53,467 bases of DNA from Nitrospira sp. (GTDB lineage Bacteria; Nitrospirota; Nitrospiria; Nitrospirales; Nitrospiraceae), in NCBI GenBank assembly GCA_024331045.1, contig JANDJC010000016.1:1-53467 (forward strand), in the 5' to 3' direction. Positions 24,524-34,069 of the stretch are shown piece by piece. The position numbers and the translations under genes are program-made. Each line of letters opens with the position of its first letter. Within the stretch, counting starts at the first letter, position 1. The notes beneath the pieces were generated by a model that did no database searches, had not been told where the DNA came from, and saw nothing but the letters and a program-made list of their open reading frames with translations.

Positions 24524-25372
24524 TTAATACGGCACATCGGCCGGTTTCCCCCCCTTGGGCCAATCGTGGATCTTGGGGGGGAAATCGGGACGCGGTTGAC
24601 CGTTGATATAGGCCGCGACGTCAAAGGCTTCCTCGTCCGTGATCGACCATCCTCGCCCGCGCGGCATATTGGCCTTGATGAAGGACGCCGCGACACTTAC
24701 CCGCGCCATGTCCGAGCCGATCGTATACGAGCGAGGTCCCCACAACGGCGGCGCCGCCATCATTCCCTGGCCATCGGCACCATGGCAAAAGGCGCATTTC
24801 TTTTCATAGACGACTTTGCCCTTCGCGATGTCCGGAGCCCTCACCGGCGTGATGGGCGGGAGTCCTCGCCACGGCACGGCACTGCCTGGCGGGACGTTCT
24901 TCGATAGCCAATCGATATACGCAACAATCGCCGACAGCTTCGTGCTGTCCGGCGGAAGCGCCGTGCCATTCATGTTCCGCTCGAAACAGTCGTTGATTTG
25001 GTCGATAAGCGTCACCCGCCGTCCCGCCCGCGCACGGTATTCCGGATAGAGGACACTGATGCCGACAAATGAGAGCGCGTTAGGATGAAGGCCGGCGTCG
25101 AGATGGCAATTGGTACAGTTGAGCGCATTGCCGACGTACCGTTTTCCATATTGCTGTGTATCGACCACCATCAGGTAGCCCATCCGAATATCCTCACCCC
25201 GCAAATCACCAGGAATCGTGTCCGGGGACGGAGGCAGAAACAAGGGATGAATGTCCGTCCCCCCTGCTTCCTTTGGTGGTACCATCTGACTGCACCCTGC
25301 GGCCCATAGACCAAACGCCAGGACCAGCAGCGCAACGGACATGAACCTTGACGTCATTAAGCCCGACCTCAT
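24524..25372 (-). CDS. Dihaem cytochrome c lipoprotein of the thiosulfate dehydrogenase (TsdA) type
   Basis: TsdA enzymes join two thiosulfates to tetrathionate, or run in reverse. The 282-residue protein has a lipobox (LWAAGC, C27), haem site 1 CTNCH at 86-90 and haem site 2 CAFCH at 193-197. 'SFVGISVLYPEYRARAGRR' and 'LIDQINDCFERNMNG' are family hallmarks. C129 lies exactly 43 residues after the first haem cysteine, the spacing of the distal cysteine ligand in characterised TsdA. ATG 25372 overlaps the stop of the DUF2892 gene by four bases. Lipid anchoring is a departure from soluble TsdA. The function is inferred from motifs. Confidence 0.85.
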   Translation of the reverse strand: MRSGLMTSRFMSVALLVLAFGLWAAGCSQMVPPKEAGGTDIHPLFLPPSPDTIPGDLRGEDIRMGYLMVVDTQQYGKRYVGNALNCTNCHLDAGLHPNALSFVGISVLYPEYRARAGRRVTLIDQINDCFERNMNGTALPPDSTKLSAIVAYIDWLSKNVPPGSAVPWRGLPPITPVRAPDIAKGKVVYEKKCAFCHGADGQGMMAAPPLWGPRSYTIGSDMARVSVAASFIKANMPRGRGWSITDEEAFDVAAYINGQPRPDFPPKIHDWPKGGKPADVPY

Positions 25373-25587
25373 TGTTTCGCGCTGGAGGATGGCTCGCACG
25401 TATTGATACCCAAGAGCGAGGTCAGCGGGCAATATCGAATAAGACCCGTCACAAGCAGGACGACTCCAACCGTCAGCGCCACTCCCATTCCGACAGGCGA
25501 CAATCCAGCCAACGCACCCACGGCAATCAACAATAACCCGGCCACGATGCGGATCAGCCGTTCAACTCCTCCAACATTGCACGTCAT
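25369..25587 (-). CDS. DUF2892 (YgaP-like) small membrane protein
   Basis: A 72-residue protein with the family start MTCNVGGVERLIRIVAGLLL, two hydrophobic helices and the exit 'GLIRYCPLTSLLGINTC'. In some proteins this domain is fused to rhodanese, which ties it to sulfur transfer. The cysteines (C3, the C in YCPL, and the C in NTC) fit that theme. ATG 25587 follows GGAGG. Its stop overlaps the start of the TsdA-like gene, so the two are translationally coupled. Confidence 0.88.
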   Translation of the reverse strand: MTCNVGGVERLIRIVAGLLLIAVGALAGLSPVGMGVALTVGVVLLVTGLIRYCPLTSLLGINTCEPSSSAKQ

Positions 25588-25710
25588 AATGGTCCTCCTT
25601 TCCTGTCACCATGCCCCTCTCACTCTCACGATGATCGGGGCTGATTCTTCCTCTTCTTTTCCTCCGGCCTATAAGAGACATTCGTCGCCAAATGGATTCA
25701 TGCTTCATGC

Positions 25711-26091
25711 TTATGGTTGGGCATTGGATTCTGCTCCAAGGGTCCGAAGGTATGCCACGACATCCCAAATTTCTTCATCGGACAGCGCGTGTTGCCACGC
25801 TCCCATGGCCGTGTTGGGTTTGCCGCCGTGGATGCGTGTGAACAGCCCTCCATCAAGACGATTCTGAACGGCGGCGGAGGTCAGATCGGCCGGCGGCGGC
25901 ACGAGATTGACGCCCGTCTTCCCTTTCCCATCACTACCATGACAACGCATGCACGTATTCACGTAAATTTCCCGCCCACTGACCGGATCACCCTTGAAAG
26001 CGGCGCCAAGCTCTCTGACCGTCGGCCTTCCGGCAAACCCAGCCACCAGGATTCCGATGACCAGAATAAGCCATCCCTCCCTGCCTCGCAC
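25711..26091 (-). CDS. Monohaem cytochrome c with N-terminal membrane anchor
   Basis: A 126-residue cytochrome with haem site CMRCH at 47-51 and a hydrophobic N-terminus (WLILVIGILVAGFAG) that may remain uncleaved. 'RIHGGKPNTAMGAWQHALSD' and 'EIWDVVAYLRTLG' match the terminal domain of the tetrahaem protein and the cytochromes at 19781 and 20314; TAMG holds the likely axial Met. GTG 26091 is chosen because AGGAGG stands six bases before it. Upstream codons to 26163 give a charged, non-signal-like extension. It is the first gene of the leftward cytochrome region. Confidence 0.88.
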   Translation of the reverse strand: MRGREGWLILVIGILVAGFAGRPTVRELGAAFKGDPVSGREIYVNTCMRCHGSDGKGKTGVNLVPPPADLTSAAVQNRLDGGLFTRIHGGKPNTAMGAWQHALSDEEIWDVVAYLRTLGAESNAQP

Positions 26092-26186
26092 CGGCTCCCT
26101 CCTGTCTTCTCCTGAGGCCCTCGTGCGAGCCGTGTGCCACAACAATCCGTCTCGCCTTTTCACGAGATGCTTTCATAGGCAAGCAT

Positions 26187-26225
26187 TTGAACTGATCTTT
26201 TTGAACTGATCTTTTTGAACCGATC
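26187..26225. repeat. 14-bp tandem repeat at the island's left side
   Basis: The unit ttgaactgatcttt occurs at 26187 and again at 26201, and a third, partial copy (ttgaaccgatc) starts at 26215. The period is exactly 14 bases. It lies in the non-coding gap upstream of the restriction-like island. Confidence 0.75.
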
Positions 26226-26357
26226 ATGGAGCTGTCATGGAGCCCCAGAAGAACTGCCGCTGGCGCGAATGGCCACAGAGTCTATTTCCCCCGCTGGCGC
26301 AGGATGCGACAGCTCTGTTAAGAAAAACGTATCAGCTTAATTAAGACAAGCCGCACC

Positions 26358-26387
26358 TTGACAAGGAGAGTCAGACCCAGATATTGC
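26358..26387 (+). promoter_or_regulatory. Weak candidate promoter for the island operon
   Basis: TTGACA at 26358-26363 is followed after 18 bases by TATTGC at 26382-26387. The -10 box matches at only three positions. It would give a leader of nearly 200 bases before the methylase gene. Confidence 0.22.
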
Positions 26388-26583
26388 GGACATTCCCGAC
26401 TGAGAAGTCTTGGAAGTAGGATTGATGCACCACCGGCTACAGGTGGAGCCCTTCGGCGATTTCCGTTACCAGCCAAGTGGCACCACGCAGCCGTCATGGT
26501 CATCCGGCTGAGCGGCATGTAGAGTGGAAGACAGGACGCTCAACGCTCTGAACGATTATCAGGTTCCTGGCAGCCGTCGCTCC

Positions 26584-27216
26584 ATGAAATTGGTGAAATC
26601 CAAACAGCGCGTCGCCGATCACGGAGAAGTGTTCACCCCCGCATGGATGGTCGAGGCCATGCTCGACCTCGTCAAGGGCGAGACCGAGCGCATTGACTCG
26701 CGCTTCCTGGAGCCGGCCTGCGGGAGCGGAAATTTCCTCGTGCGCATCCTGAGCCGCAAACTCGCCGCGGTCGAACTCAAGTTCGGGAAGTCCGATTTTG
26801 AAAGGCGGCACTATGCGCTGCTCGCGGTGATGTGTTGCTACGGAATCGAGTTGCTGGCGGACAACATCGCCGAGTGCCGCGCCAATATGCTGGAGATTCT
26901 CGCCGACTATCTGGGCATCGAGGAATCGGATGATCTGTACCGGGCCGCCTCCTACGTGCTGTCGCAGAACCTCGTGCATGGCGACGCGCTGACCATGCGC
27001 GCGCATGACGGCCGACCCATCGTCTTTGCCGAATGGGGTTACCTCGGCAAGGGGAAGTTCCAGCGGCGCGACTTCCGCCTCGACGTGCTCACCCAGAGTG
27101 CGGCATGGTCTAAGGAAGGCACGCTTTTCGCCCAACTTGGGAAGCACGAGATTTTTACGCCGGTCAAAACCTATCCACCGATGACGGTGCGCGAGCTGGC
27201 GACCGCGCCAGGGTAG
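26584..27216 (+). CDS. N6-adenine DNA methylase-like protein with motif I but no NPPY motif
   Basis: The 210-residue protein begins MKLVKSKQRVADHGEVFTPA (motif X region, EVFTP). A textbook SAM-binding motif I, FLEPACGSGNFL, stands at 41-52, followed by 'YGIELLADNIAECRANMLEI' and 'SQNLVHGDALTMR'. The catalytic (N/D)PP(Y/F) motif is absent: after 'FAEWGYLGKGKF' the chain runs into 'RRDFRLDVLTQS' and ends. Alone it probably cannot methylate. It may be a regulatory or partner subunit for the second methylase at 28962. The ATG at 26584 matches the conserved start; a GTG at 26524 adds 20 residues. It is the first gene of the plus-strand island, 32 bases before the peptidase gene. Confidence 0.85.
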   Translation: MKLVKSKQRVADHGEVFTPAWMVEAMLDLVKGETERIDSRFLEPACGSGNFLVRILSRKLAAVELKFGKSDFERRHYALLAVMCCYGIELLADNIAECRANMLEILADYLGIEESDDLYRAASYVLSQNLVHGDALTMRAHDGRPIVFAEWGYLGKGKFQRRDFRLDVLTQSAAWSKEGTLFAQLGKHEIFTPVKTYPPMTVRELATAPG

Positions 27217-27248
27217 GTGGCCGGAACACCATCGTACAGGGACGAAAC

Positions 27249-28400
27249 ATGACGACCGTGGCAGCCTCTGTTCCTGTGTTGCGCTGGGCGGCGACACGCG
27301 CACGCCTGGATGAAAGCGTGCTTGCGGCGAGGTTCAAGAAATGGCCCCAGTGGCTGAGCGGCGAAGCGCGGCCCACGCTCAAGCAACTGGAAGACTTCGC
27401 CCGTCTCACGCACACGGCCATCGGCTACTTCTTCCTGCCCCAGCCGCCGACGCTGGCACTGCCCGTGCCGGACTTTCGCACGCTGCGCAACGAGGCACTT
27501 CGTGAGCCCAGCAGCGACCTGCTGGATACCCTTTATCTGTGCCAGCAGCGGCAGGACTGGTACCGTGAGCACGCCCGCCTGCATCGCTTGCCGGCCTTGC
27601 CCTTCGTTGGCAGCGTCAGTTTGCAGGAACCGCCGGAGGTGGTTGCACAACGCCTGCGCGAGACGCTGAATTTGTCCACCGAGGCGCGCCGCCGCTTGCC
27701 CACCTGGATGGAGGCGCTGCGTCAGTTGATCGCCAAGGCCGAAGACGCGGGCGTGCTGGTGATGGTGAGTTCCGTGGTAGGCAGCAACAGCCACCGCAAG
27801 CTGGACGTAGCCGAATTTCGCGGCTTCGCCCTGGCGGACGAACTCGCGCCGCTGGTTTTCCTCAATGGCGCCGACAGCAAGGCCGCACAGATGTTCACGT
27901 TGGCGCACGAGCTAGCCCATGTGTGGCTGGGCGAAAGCGGCGTATCGGATACCCAGGCAGGCGAGGTGCCCGAGCAGCACATCGAACGCTGGTGCAACCA
28001 GGTGGCCGCGGAACTGCTCATGCCGCTGGAAGAATTGCGCGCCACACACCAGCCCGATGCGCCGATCCCGAACGAAATCCAGCGGCTGGCATACGAATTC
28101 AAGGTGAGCACCCTGGTCGCCCTGCGCCGCCTGTTCGACGCGGGCCTCATCGACCAGGCCGCATTGTGGCAACAGTATCGCGAAGAACAGGAGCGGTTGC
28201 GCACGCTGAAAGAACGTGGGAGGACAGGTGGCGACTTTTACCGCTCCTTGGGCTCGCGCGTCAGCAAGCACTTTGCCCGCGCCTTGATCGCTAGCACGTT
28301 GGAGGGCCTGACCTCGTTTCCCGATGCGTTTCGCATGCTGGGCGTACGCAAGACGGCCACGTTTTATGAGGCCGCGCGCGAACTGGGGGTGCTGGCATGA
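27249..28400 (+). CDS. ImmA/IrrE-family zinc metallopeptidase with N-terminal HTH-like region
   Basis: A 383-residue COG2856-type protein. The N-terminal 65 residues ('RWAATRARLDESVLAARF', 'WLSGEARPTLKQLEDFARLT') resemble an XRE helix-turn-helix. The peptidase core carries HELAH at 220-224 in 'MFTLAHELAHVWLGESG', with a downstream 'NQVAAELLMPLEEL' that supplies the third ligand. Related enzymes cleave repressors of mobile elements or act in toxin-antitoxin pairs with DUF4411 proteins. That partner follows here with a four-base ATGA overlap. In this island it may control expression of, or activate, the restriction-like genes. Confidence 0.92.
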   Translation: MTTVAASVPVLRWAATRARLDESVLAARFKKWPQWLSGEARPTLKQLEDFARLTHTAIGYFFLPQPPTLALPVPDFRTLRNEALREPSSDLLDTLYLCQQRQDWYREHARLHRLPALPFVGSVSLQEPPEVVAQRLRETLNLSTEARRRLPTWMEALRQLIAKAEDAGVLVMVSSVVGSNSHRKLDVAEFRGFALADELAPLVFLNGADSKAAQMFTLAHELAHVWLGESGVSDTQAGEVPEQHIERWCNQVAAELLMPLEELRATHQPDAPIPNEIQRLAYEFKVSTLVALRRLFDAGLIDQAALWQQYREEQERLRTLKERGRTGGDFYRSLGSRVSKHFARALIASTLEGLTSFPDAFRMLGVRKTATFYEAARELGVLA

Positions 28401-28891
28401 GCTATCTACTAGATGCCAACGTCTTCATGTCCGCGAAGAACCTGCACTACGGCATGGATTTCTGCCCGGCCTTCTGGGACTGGCTGGTGCACCAAGGCAA
28501 CACGGGCAAGGTTTTCAGCATTGACAAGGTGGCCGATGAAATCGAAGCCGGTCAGGACGAGTTGACGGACTGGGCCAGGAAACACGGCCATGTGCTCTTC
28601 CGGCGCACACCACCGACGCTTGCATCGCAGTTCACCCAGGTTAGCACCTGGGCCACCGGGCAGCAGTACACACCGGCTGCCATCAACACCTTTCTGCAGG
28701 CCGCCGACTTTTATCTGATCGCCCATGCGCTGGCGGGCAACCATGTCGTGGTCACCCATGAGCATCCGTCCGCCTCGCAAAACCGGATCAAAATACCCGA
28801 TGCCTGCGTGGGCCTGGGCGTGCGGTTCATGACGCCGTACCGCATGTTGCGTATCGAACAAGCCCGTTTCGTGCTGGGAGCGCGCCCATGA
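28397..28891 (+). CDS. DUF4411 PIN-domain protein (putative RNase toxin)
   Basis: A 164-residue protein that starts MSYLLDANVFMSAKN, with the first PIN acidic residue at D6. 'SIDKVADEIEAGQDELTDW' carries the next acidic cluster, 'AADFYLIAHALAGNHVVVTH' the third, and 'IKIPDACVGLGVRFMTPYRM' the terminal block. These are the DUF4411 hallmarks of the PIN nuclease superfamily. Its ATG overlaps the stop of the ImmA/IrrE gene by four bases, the usual arrangement for this pair. It probably cleaves RNA when released from control by its partner; the target is unknown. Confidence 0.9.
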   Translation: MSYLLDANVFMSAKNLHYGMDFCPAFWDWLVHQGNTGKVFSIDKVADEIEAGQDELTDWARKHGHVLFRRTPPTLASQFTQVSTWATGQQYTPAAINTFLQAADFYLIAHALAGNHVVVTHEHPSASQNRIKIPDACVGLGVRFMTPYRMLRIEQARFVLGARP

Positions 28892-28910
28892 ATGAAGAAT
28901 GGGGGGGCGA

Positions 28911-28958
28911 TTCAAAGCCCCTCTCCCCTTGCGGAAGAGGGGTTGGGGAGAGGGGGGA
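28911..28958. repeat. REP-like imperfect palindrome between the PIN and methylase genes
   Basis: Perfect 11-base arms cccctctcccc (28918-28928) and ggggagagggg (28945-28955) enclose an inner gcggaagaggggtt segment that allows an alternative inner stem. The pattern closely resembles a dispersed extragenic palindrome I associate with Betaproteobacteria genomes. It fills the whole gap between the two genes and its right end overlaps the likely ribosome-binding site of the methylase gene. Confidence 0.7.
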
Positions 28959-28961
28959 CAA

Positions 28962-30644
28962 ATGAACGGCCAAGCCCCTTTCACCCTGCGCGGTCGCAAT
29001 CCGGACGTGCTCACCTGCATCGCCAACCTCTCGAACGATGAGGTGTTCACCCCGCCGGAGTTCGCCAACCGGATGTTGGATACGCTGGCCCAAGCCTGGG
29101 CGGCCGCCCACGGCGGGGCGAACCTCTGGGCGGACAAGACGGTGACCTTCCTCGACCCCTGCACCAAGTCCGGCGTGTTCCTGCGCGAGATCACCCGGCG
29201 GCTGGTGGAGGGGCTCAAAGAAGAAATCCCCGACCTGCAAACCCGCGTCAACCACATTCTGACGCAGCAGGTGTTCGGCATCGGCATCACCCACCTCACC
29301 GCCATGCTCGCGCGGCGCAGCGTCTATTGCTCCAAGCACGCCAAGGGGCCGCACTCGATCGCCAAGGGGTTCAAGAGCGATGCGGGCAATATCTGGTTCG
29401 AGCGCATGGAGCACACGTGGCAGGACGGCAAGTGCGCCTATTGCGGGGCCAGCCAGGCCACGATGGATCGTGGCGAGGGGCTGGAAACCCATGCCTATGC
29501 GTTCATCCACACCAACGACATCAAGGCTCGCATGGCCGAGCTGTTTGGAGGCGATATGCAATTCGACGTGATCATCGGCAATCCGCCGTATCAGTTGGAC
29601 GACGGAGGCTATGGCGCGAGCGCCGCGCCGATTTATCAGTTGTTCGTCGAGCAGGCCAAGAAACTCGAACCGCGCTATCTGTCGCTCGTGATTCCATCGC
29701 GGTGGTTCGCGGGCGGCAAGGGGCTGGACGAGTTTCGCGAACGCATGCTTTCAGACAAGCGAACGAGGGTCATTCACGACTATCTGCTGGTCGGTGAAGC
29801 CTTCCCTGGTGTGGCCATACAAGGCGGCATTCTCTATTTTTTGTGGGATCGGGACCATCCCGGCGACTGCGAGGTGGTCACGCATTACGAAGGCAGAGTG
29901 CTGTCCCGCGCCATCCGCCCCTTGATGGAGCGGGGTTCCGATGTGTTCATCCGCTACAACGAAGCGGTGCCCATCCTGAAAAAGGTCGTCGCGGTGGAGG
30001 GCGGGGCGGCGGGTTCCGTAGCCTTGCCAGAGGACAAGCGCTTTACCAGACTGGTGAGCTCCAGCAAACCATTCGGCCTGCGTACTTTCTTCAAAGTCCG
30101 TTCGACGAAGAAAGCTGGGGATGTCGTCTGCTACTGGAACGGCGGCCCCGGCTTCAAGCAAGGCGGTAAGGGCTGGGTCTCCCGTGCCGAGGTAACCGAA
30201 GGACTGGACCTGATAGACCATTGGAAAGTGTTCATTGGCGGTGCCTATGGCGACCGGGGCGGCGGCGGCGCGAGCCGGGATGCCTTCCCCAAGGCCATGC
30301 TGGGACGACCTTTCGTCGGCGAACCGGGATCAGTCTGCACGGAAACCTACATCTGCATCGGCCCGTTCGCATCGGAAGCGGAGGCAAGAAATGTTTGTTC
30401 CTACCTTGCGTGCAAGCTGACGCGCTTTCTGGTCATGTTGCACAAGCCTTCGCAACACGCGACGCGCAAGGTCTATACCTTCGTGCCGATGCAGGACTTC
30501 TCCAGATCGTGGAGCGACCAGGACCTCTATGCGAAGTACGGCCTCTCCGCTGAAGAAATTGCCTTCGTCGAATGGGCCATGCGACCCATGAATCTCGCCG
30601 AGGATGCGCCAAACGAGGTCGCAGCAGTCGAAGACGATGACTAA
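28962..30644 (+). CDS. Eco57I-type N6-adenine DNA methylase with variant motif I
   Basis: The 560-residue protein opens with EVFTPPEFANRML (motif X). Its motif I is FLDPCTKSGVF at 64-74, where the usual central Gly is Lys. The catalytic motif IV NPPY is intact at 207-210 in 'FDVIIGNPPYQLDDGG'. Cysteines at 123, 158 and 161 (VYCSKH, KCAYCGA) could form a zinc knuckle inserted between the two motifs. The C-terminal half is a likely target-recognition region. ATG 28962 is chosen over 28899, which would translate the palindromic repeat. Its stop overlaps the ATG of the decayed helicase copy at 30637. It probably protects host DNA, perhaps together with the motif-I protein at 26584. Confidence 0.9.
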   Translation: MNGQAPFTLRGRNPDVLTCIANLSNDEVFTPPEFANRMLDTLAQAWAAAHGGANLWADKTVTFLDPCTKSGVFLREITRRLVEGLKEEIPDLQTRVNHILTQQVFGIGITHLTAMLARRSVYCSKHAKGPHSIAKGFKSDAGNIWFERMEHTWQDGKCAYCGASQATMDRGEGLETHAYAFIHTNDIKARMAELFGGDMQFDVIIGNPPYQLDDGGYGASAAPIYQLFVEQAKKLEPRYLSLVIPSRWFAGGKGLDEFRERMLSDKRTRVIHDYLLVGEAFPGVAIQGGILYFLWDRDHPGDCEVVTHYEGRVLSRAIRPLMERGSDVFIRYNEAVPILKKVVAVEGGAAGSVALPEDKRFTRLVSSSKPFGLRTFFKVRSTKKAGDVVCYWNGGPGFKQGGKGWVSRAEVTEGLDLIDHWKVFIGGAYGDRGGGGASRDAFPKAMLGRPFVGEPGSVCTETYICIGPFASEAEARNVCSYLACKLTRFLVMLHKPSQHATRKVYTFVPMQDFSRSWSDQDLYAKYGLSAEEIAFVEWAMRPMNLAEDAPNEVAAVEDDD

Positions 30645-30759
30645 ACCCATCGCAGACATCCTCACCCCCAAGCCGCCAGCCCGCCCGTGCATGACCGAGC
30701 AGTCGAAGACCGCCGCCACGGCAAGGCAAGGGCAGGGCACCGTTCTTCTGGCGGTTTGA
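30637..30759 (+). pseudogene. Decayed 5' copy of the GIY-YIG/helicase gene
   Basis: A 40-codon frame begins with ATG overlapping the methylase stop (ATGACTAA) and reads MTKPIADILTPKPPARPCM, then TEQSKTAA, before it loses similarity and ends in TGA. The intact helicase at 31507 starts MSRSIEEILAPKPPARPRI and has AEQLKTAA at 47-54. The copy thus keeps both flanks but lacks 27 codons in between, which covers the core of the GIY-YIG motif. The match at DNA level (for example ctgcccgcccg-like and gaagaccgccgcca stretches) is close. It looks like the original start of the helicase gene, left behind when the toxin-antitoxin cassette arrived. Confidence 0.75.
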
Positions 30760-30790
30760 CAGCAATGCCATCACTGCATACAATGCTGTC
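30756..30790 (+). promoter_or_regulatory. Promoter with overlapping inverted repeat driving the toxin-antitoxin pair
   Basis: A near-consensus sigma-70 promoter: TTGACA (30756-30761), 17 bases, TACAAT (30779-30784). An inverted repeat gacagca (30758-30764) and tgctgtc (30784-30790) brackets the spacer and -10 box, the expected place for a FitA/VapB-type operator used in autorepression. The predicted transcript starts about 25 bases before the antitoxin ATG. Confidence 0.65.
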
Positions 30791-30817
30791 GATGCAATCC
30801 TTCAACGGAGCCCGTTC

Positions 30818-31066
30818 ATGGCGAGCCTGACCATTCGCAATCTCGATGAGCTCACCAAGCAGAGGCTGCGCCTTCGGGCGGCGGAGCACGGCCTGTCGAT
30901 GGAGGAAGAAGCGCGACGGCTCCTCAAGGAAGCATTGGGCTCGACCGTCCCCGCGAAGCTGGGGCAGCGTCTGCTCGGCCGATTCGCGCAGTCGGCCAGT
31001 GAAGAGTTCAAGCTTCCCGGCCGCCGGGCACCGCGCAAGCCGCCACGGTGGGACGAGCCGGCATGA
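30818..31066 (+). CDS. FitA-like ribbon-helix-helix antitoxin
   Basis: An 82-residue antitoxin. The N-terminus MASLTIRNLDELTKQRLRLR is the ribbon-helix-helix DNA-binding motif, continued by 'AAEHGLSMEEEARRLLKEAL'. The C-terminal Pro/Arg-rich tail ('LPGRRAPRKPPRWDEP') would wrap around the toxin. ATG 30818 follows ACGGAG. It overlaps the toxin gene by four bases (ATGA). It likely represses its own promoter at 30756-30790. Confidence 0.93.
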   Translation: MASLTIRNLDELTKQRLRLRAAEHGLSMEEEARRLLKEALGSTVPAKLGQRLLGRFAQSASEEFKLPGRRAPRKPPRWDEPA

Positions 31067-31494
31067 TCCTGCTCGATACCAACGTGCTCTCCGAGTTCAT
31101 GCGTCCTCGGCCGTCGGCTAGGGTCGTGGCTTGGCTGGACGAACAGCCGGCCGCAAACATCTGCACCAACGCCATCAGTCGCGCCGAAATCGAACTAGGG
31201 CTCGCGCTGATGCCCAAGAGCAGGCGACGGGAGGCCCTGCGCGAGGCAGCCCGGGCGATGTTCGAGGAGGACTTCGCCGGGCGATGCCTGCCGTTCGATG
31301 AGGGAGCAGCTCGCCACTATGCACGCATCGTTTCCGCCCGTCTCAAGGCAGGCCGACCCATCAGCGTGGAGGATGCCCAGATCGCGGCAATTGCGCTGGC
31401 CCACAAGATGCGTCTCGCCACGTGCAATACCACCGACTTCGAGCACATCGCCGGCCTCGAGGTCGTCAATCCCTGGACCGCCGAGACATCCTGA
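31063..31494 (+). CDS. vapC: VapC/FitB-type PIN-domain RNase toxin
   Basis: A 143-residue PIN nuclease toxin. 'MILLDTNVLSEFMRP' carries the first catalytic Asp (D5), 'ISRAEIELGLALMP' the Glu, 'ISVEDAQIAAIALAHKMRLA' the next Asp, and 'CNTTDFEHIAGLEVVNPW' the last. These are the FitB-subgroup hallmarks (NVLSE start, NPW end). ATG 31063 overlaps the antitoxin stop. The helicase gene follows after 12 bases, so this cassette sits inside what would otherwise be a methylase-helicase operon. Confidence 0.94.
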   Translation: MILLDTNVLSEFMRPRPSARVVAWLDEQPAANICTNAISRAEIELGLALMPKSRRREALREAARAMFEEDFAGRCLPFDEGAARHYARIVSARLKAGRPISVEDAQIAAIALAHKMRLATCNTTDFEHIAGLEVVNPWTAETS

Positions 31495-31506
31495 CCCGCT
31501 GGCGCC

Positions 31507-34047
<2,541 letters not shown>

Positions 34048-34069
34048 CGCGACGGGTCAGGCGCTCGCG

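Larger units (their letters stand above)
26092..26583. other. Left boundary region of the accessory island, non-coding
   Basis: About 490 bases separate the divergent cytochrome and methylase genes. I see no intact gene. The region is locally AT-rich (26310-26350) and contains a 14-bp tandem repeat at 26187-26225. A weak promoter-like pair lies on the plus strand at 26358-26387 (TTGACA, 18 bases, TATTGC), pointing to the methylase gene. No transposase remnant or tRNA target is visible. Confidence 0.4.

Noticed and set aside
28409..29305. A 298-codon minus-strand frame spanning the PIN and methylase genes
   Set aside because: It crosses the palindromic repeat and two genes with intact motifs and overlapping starts on the plus strand.
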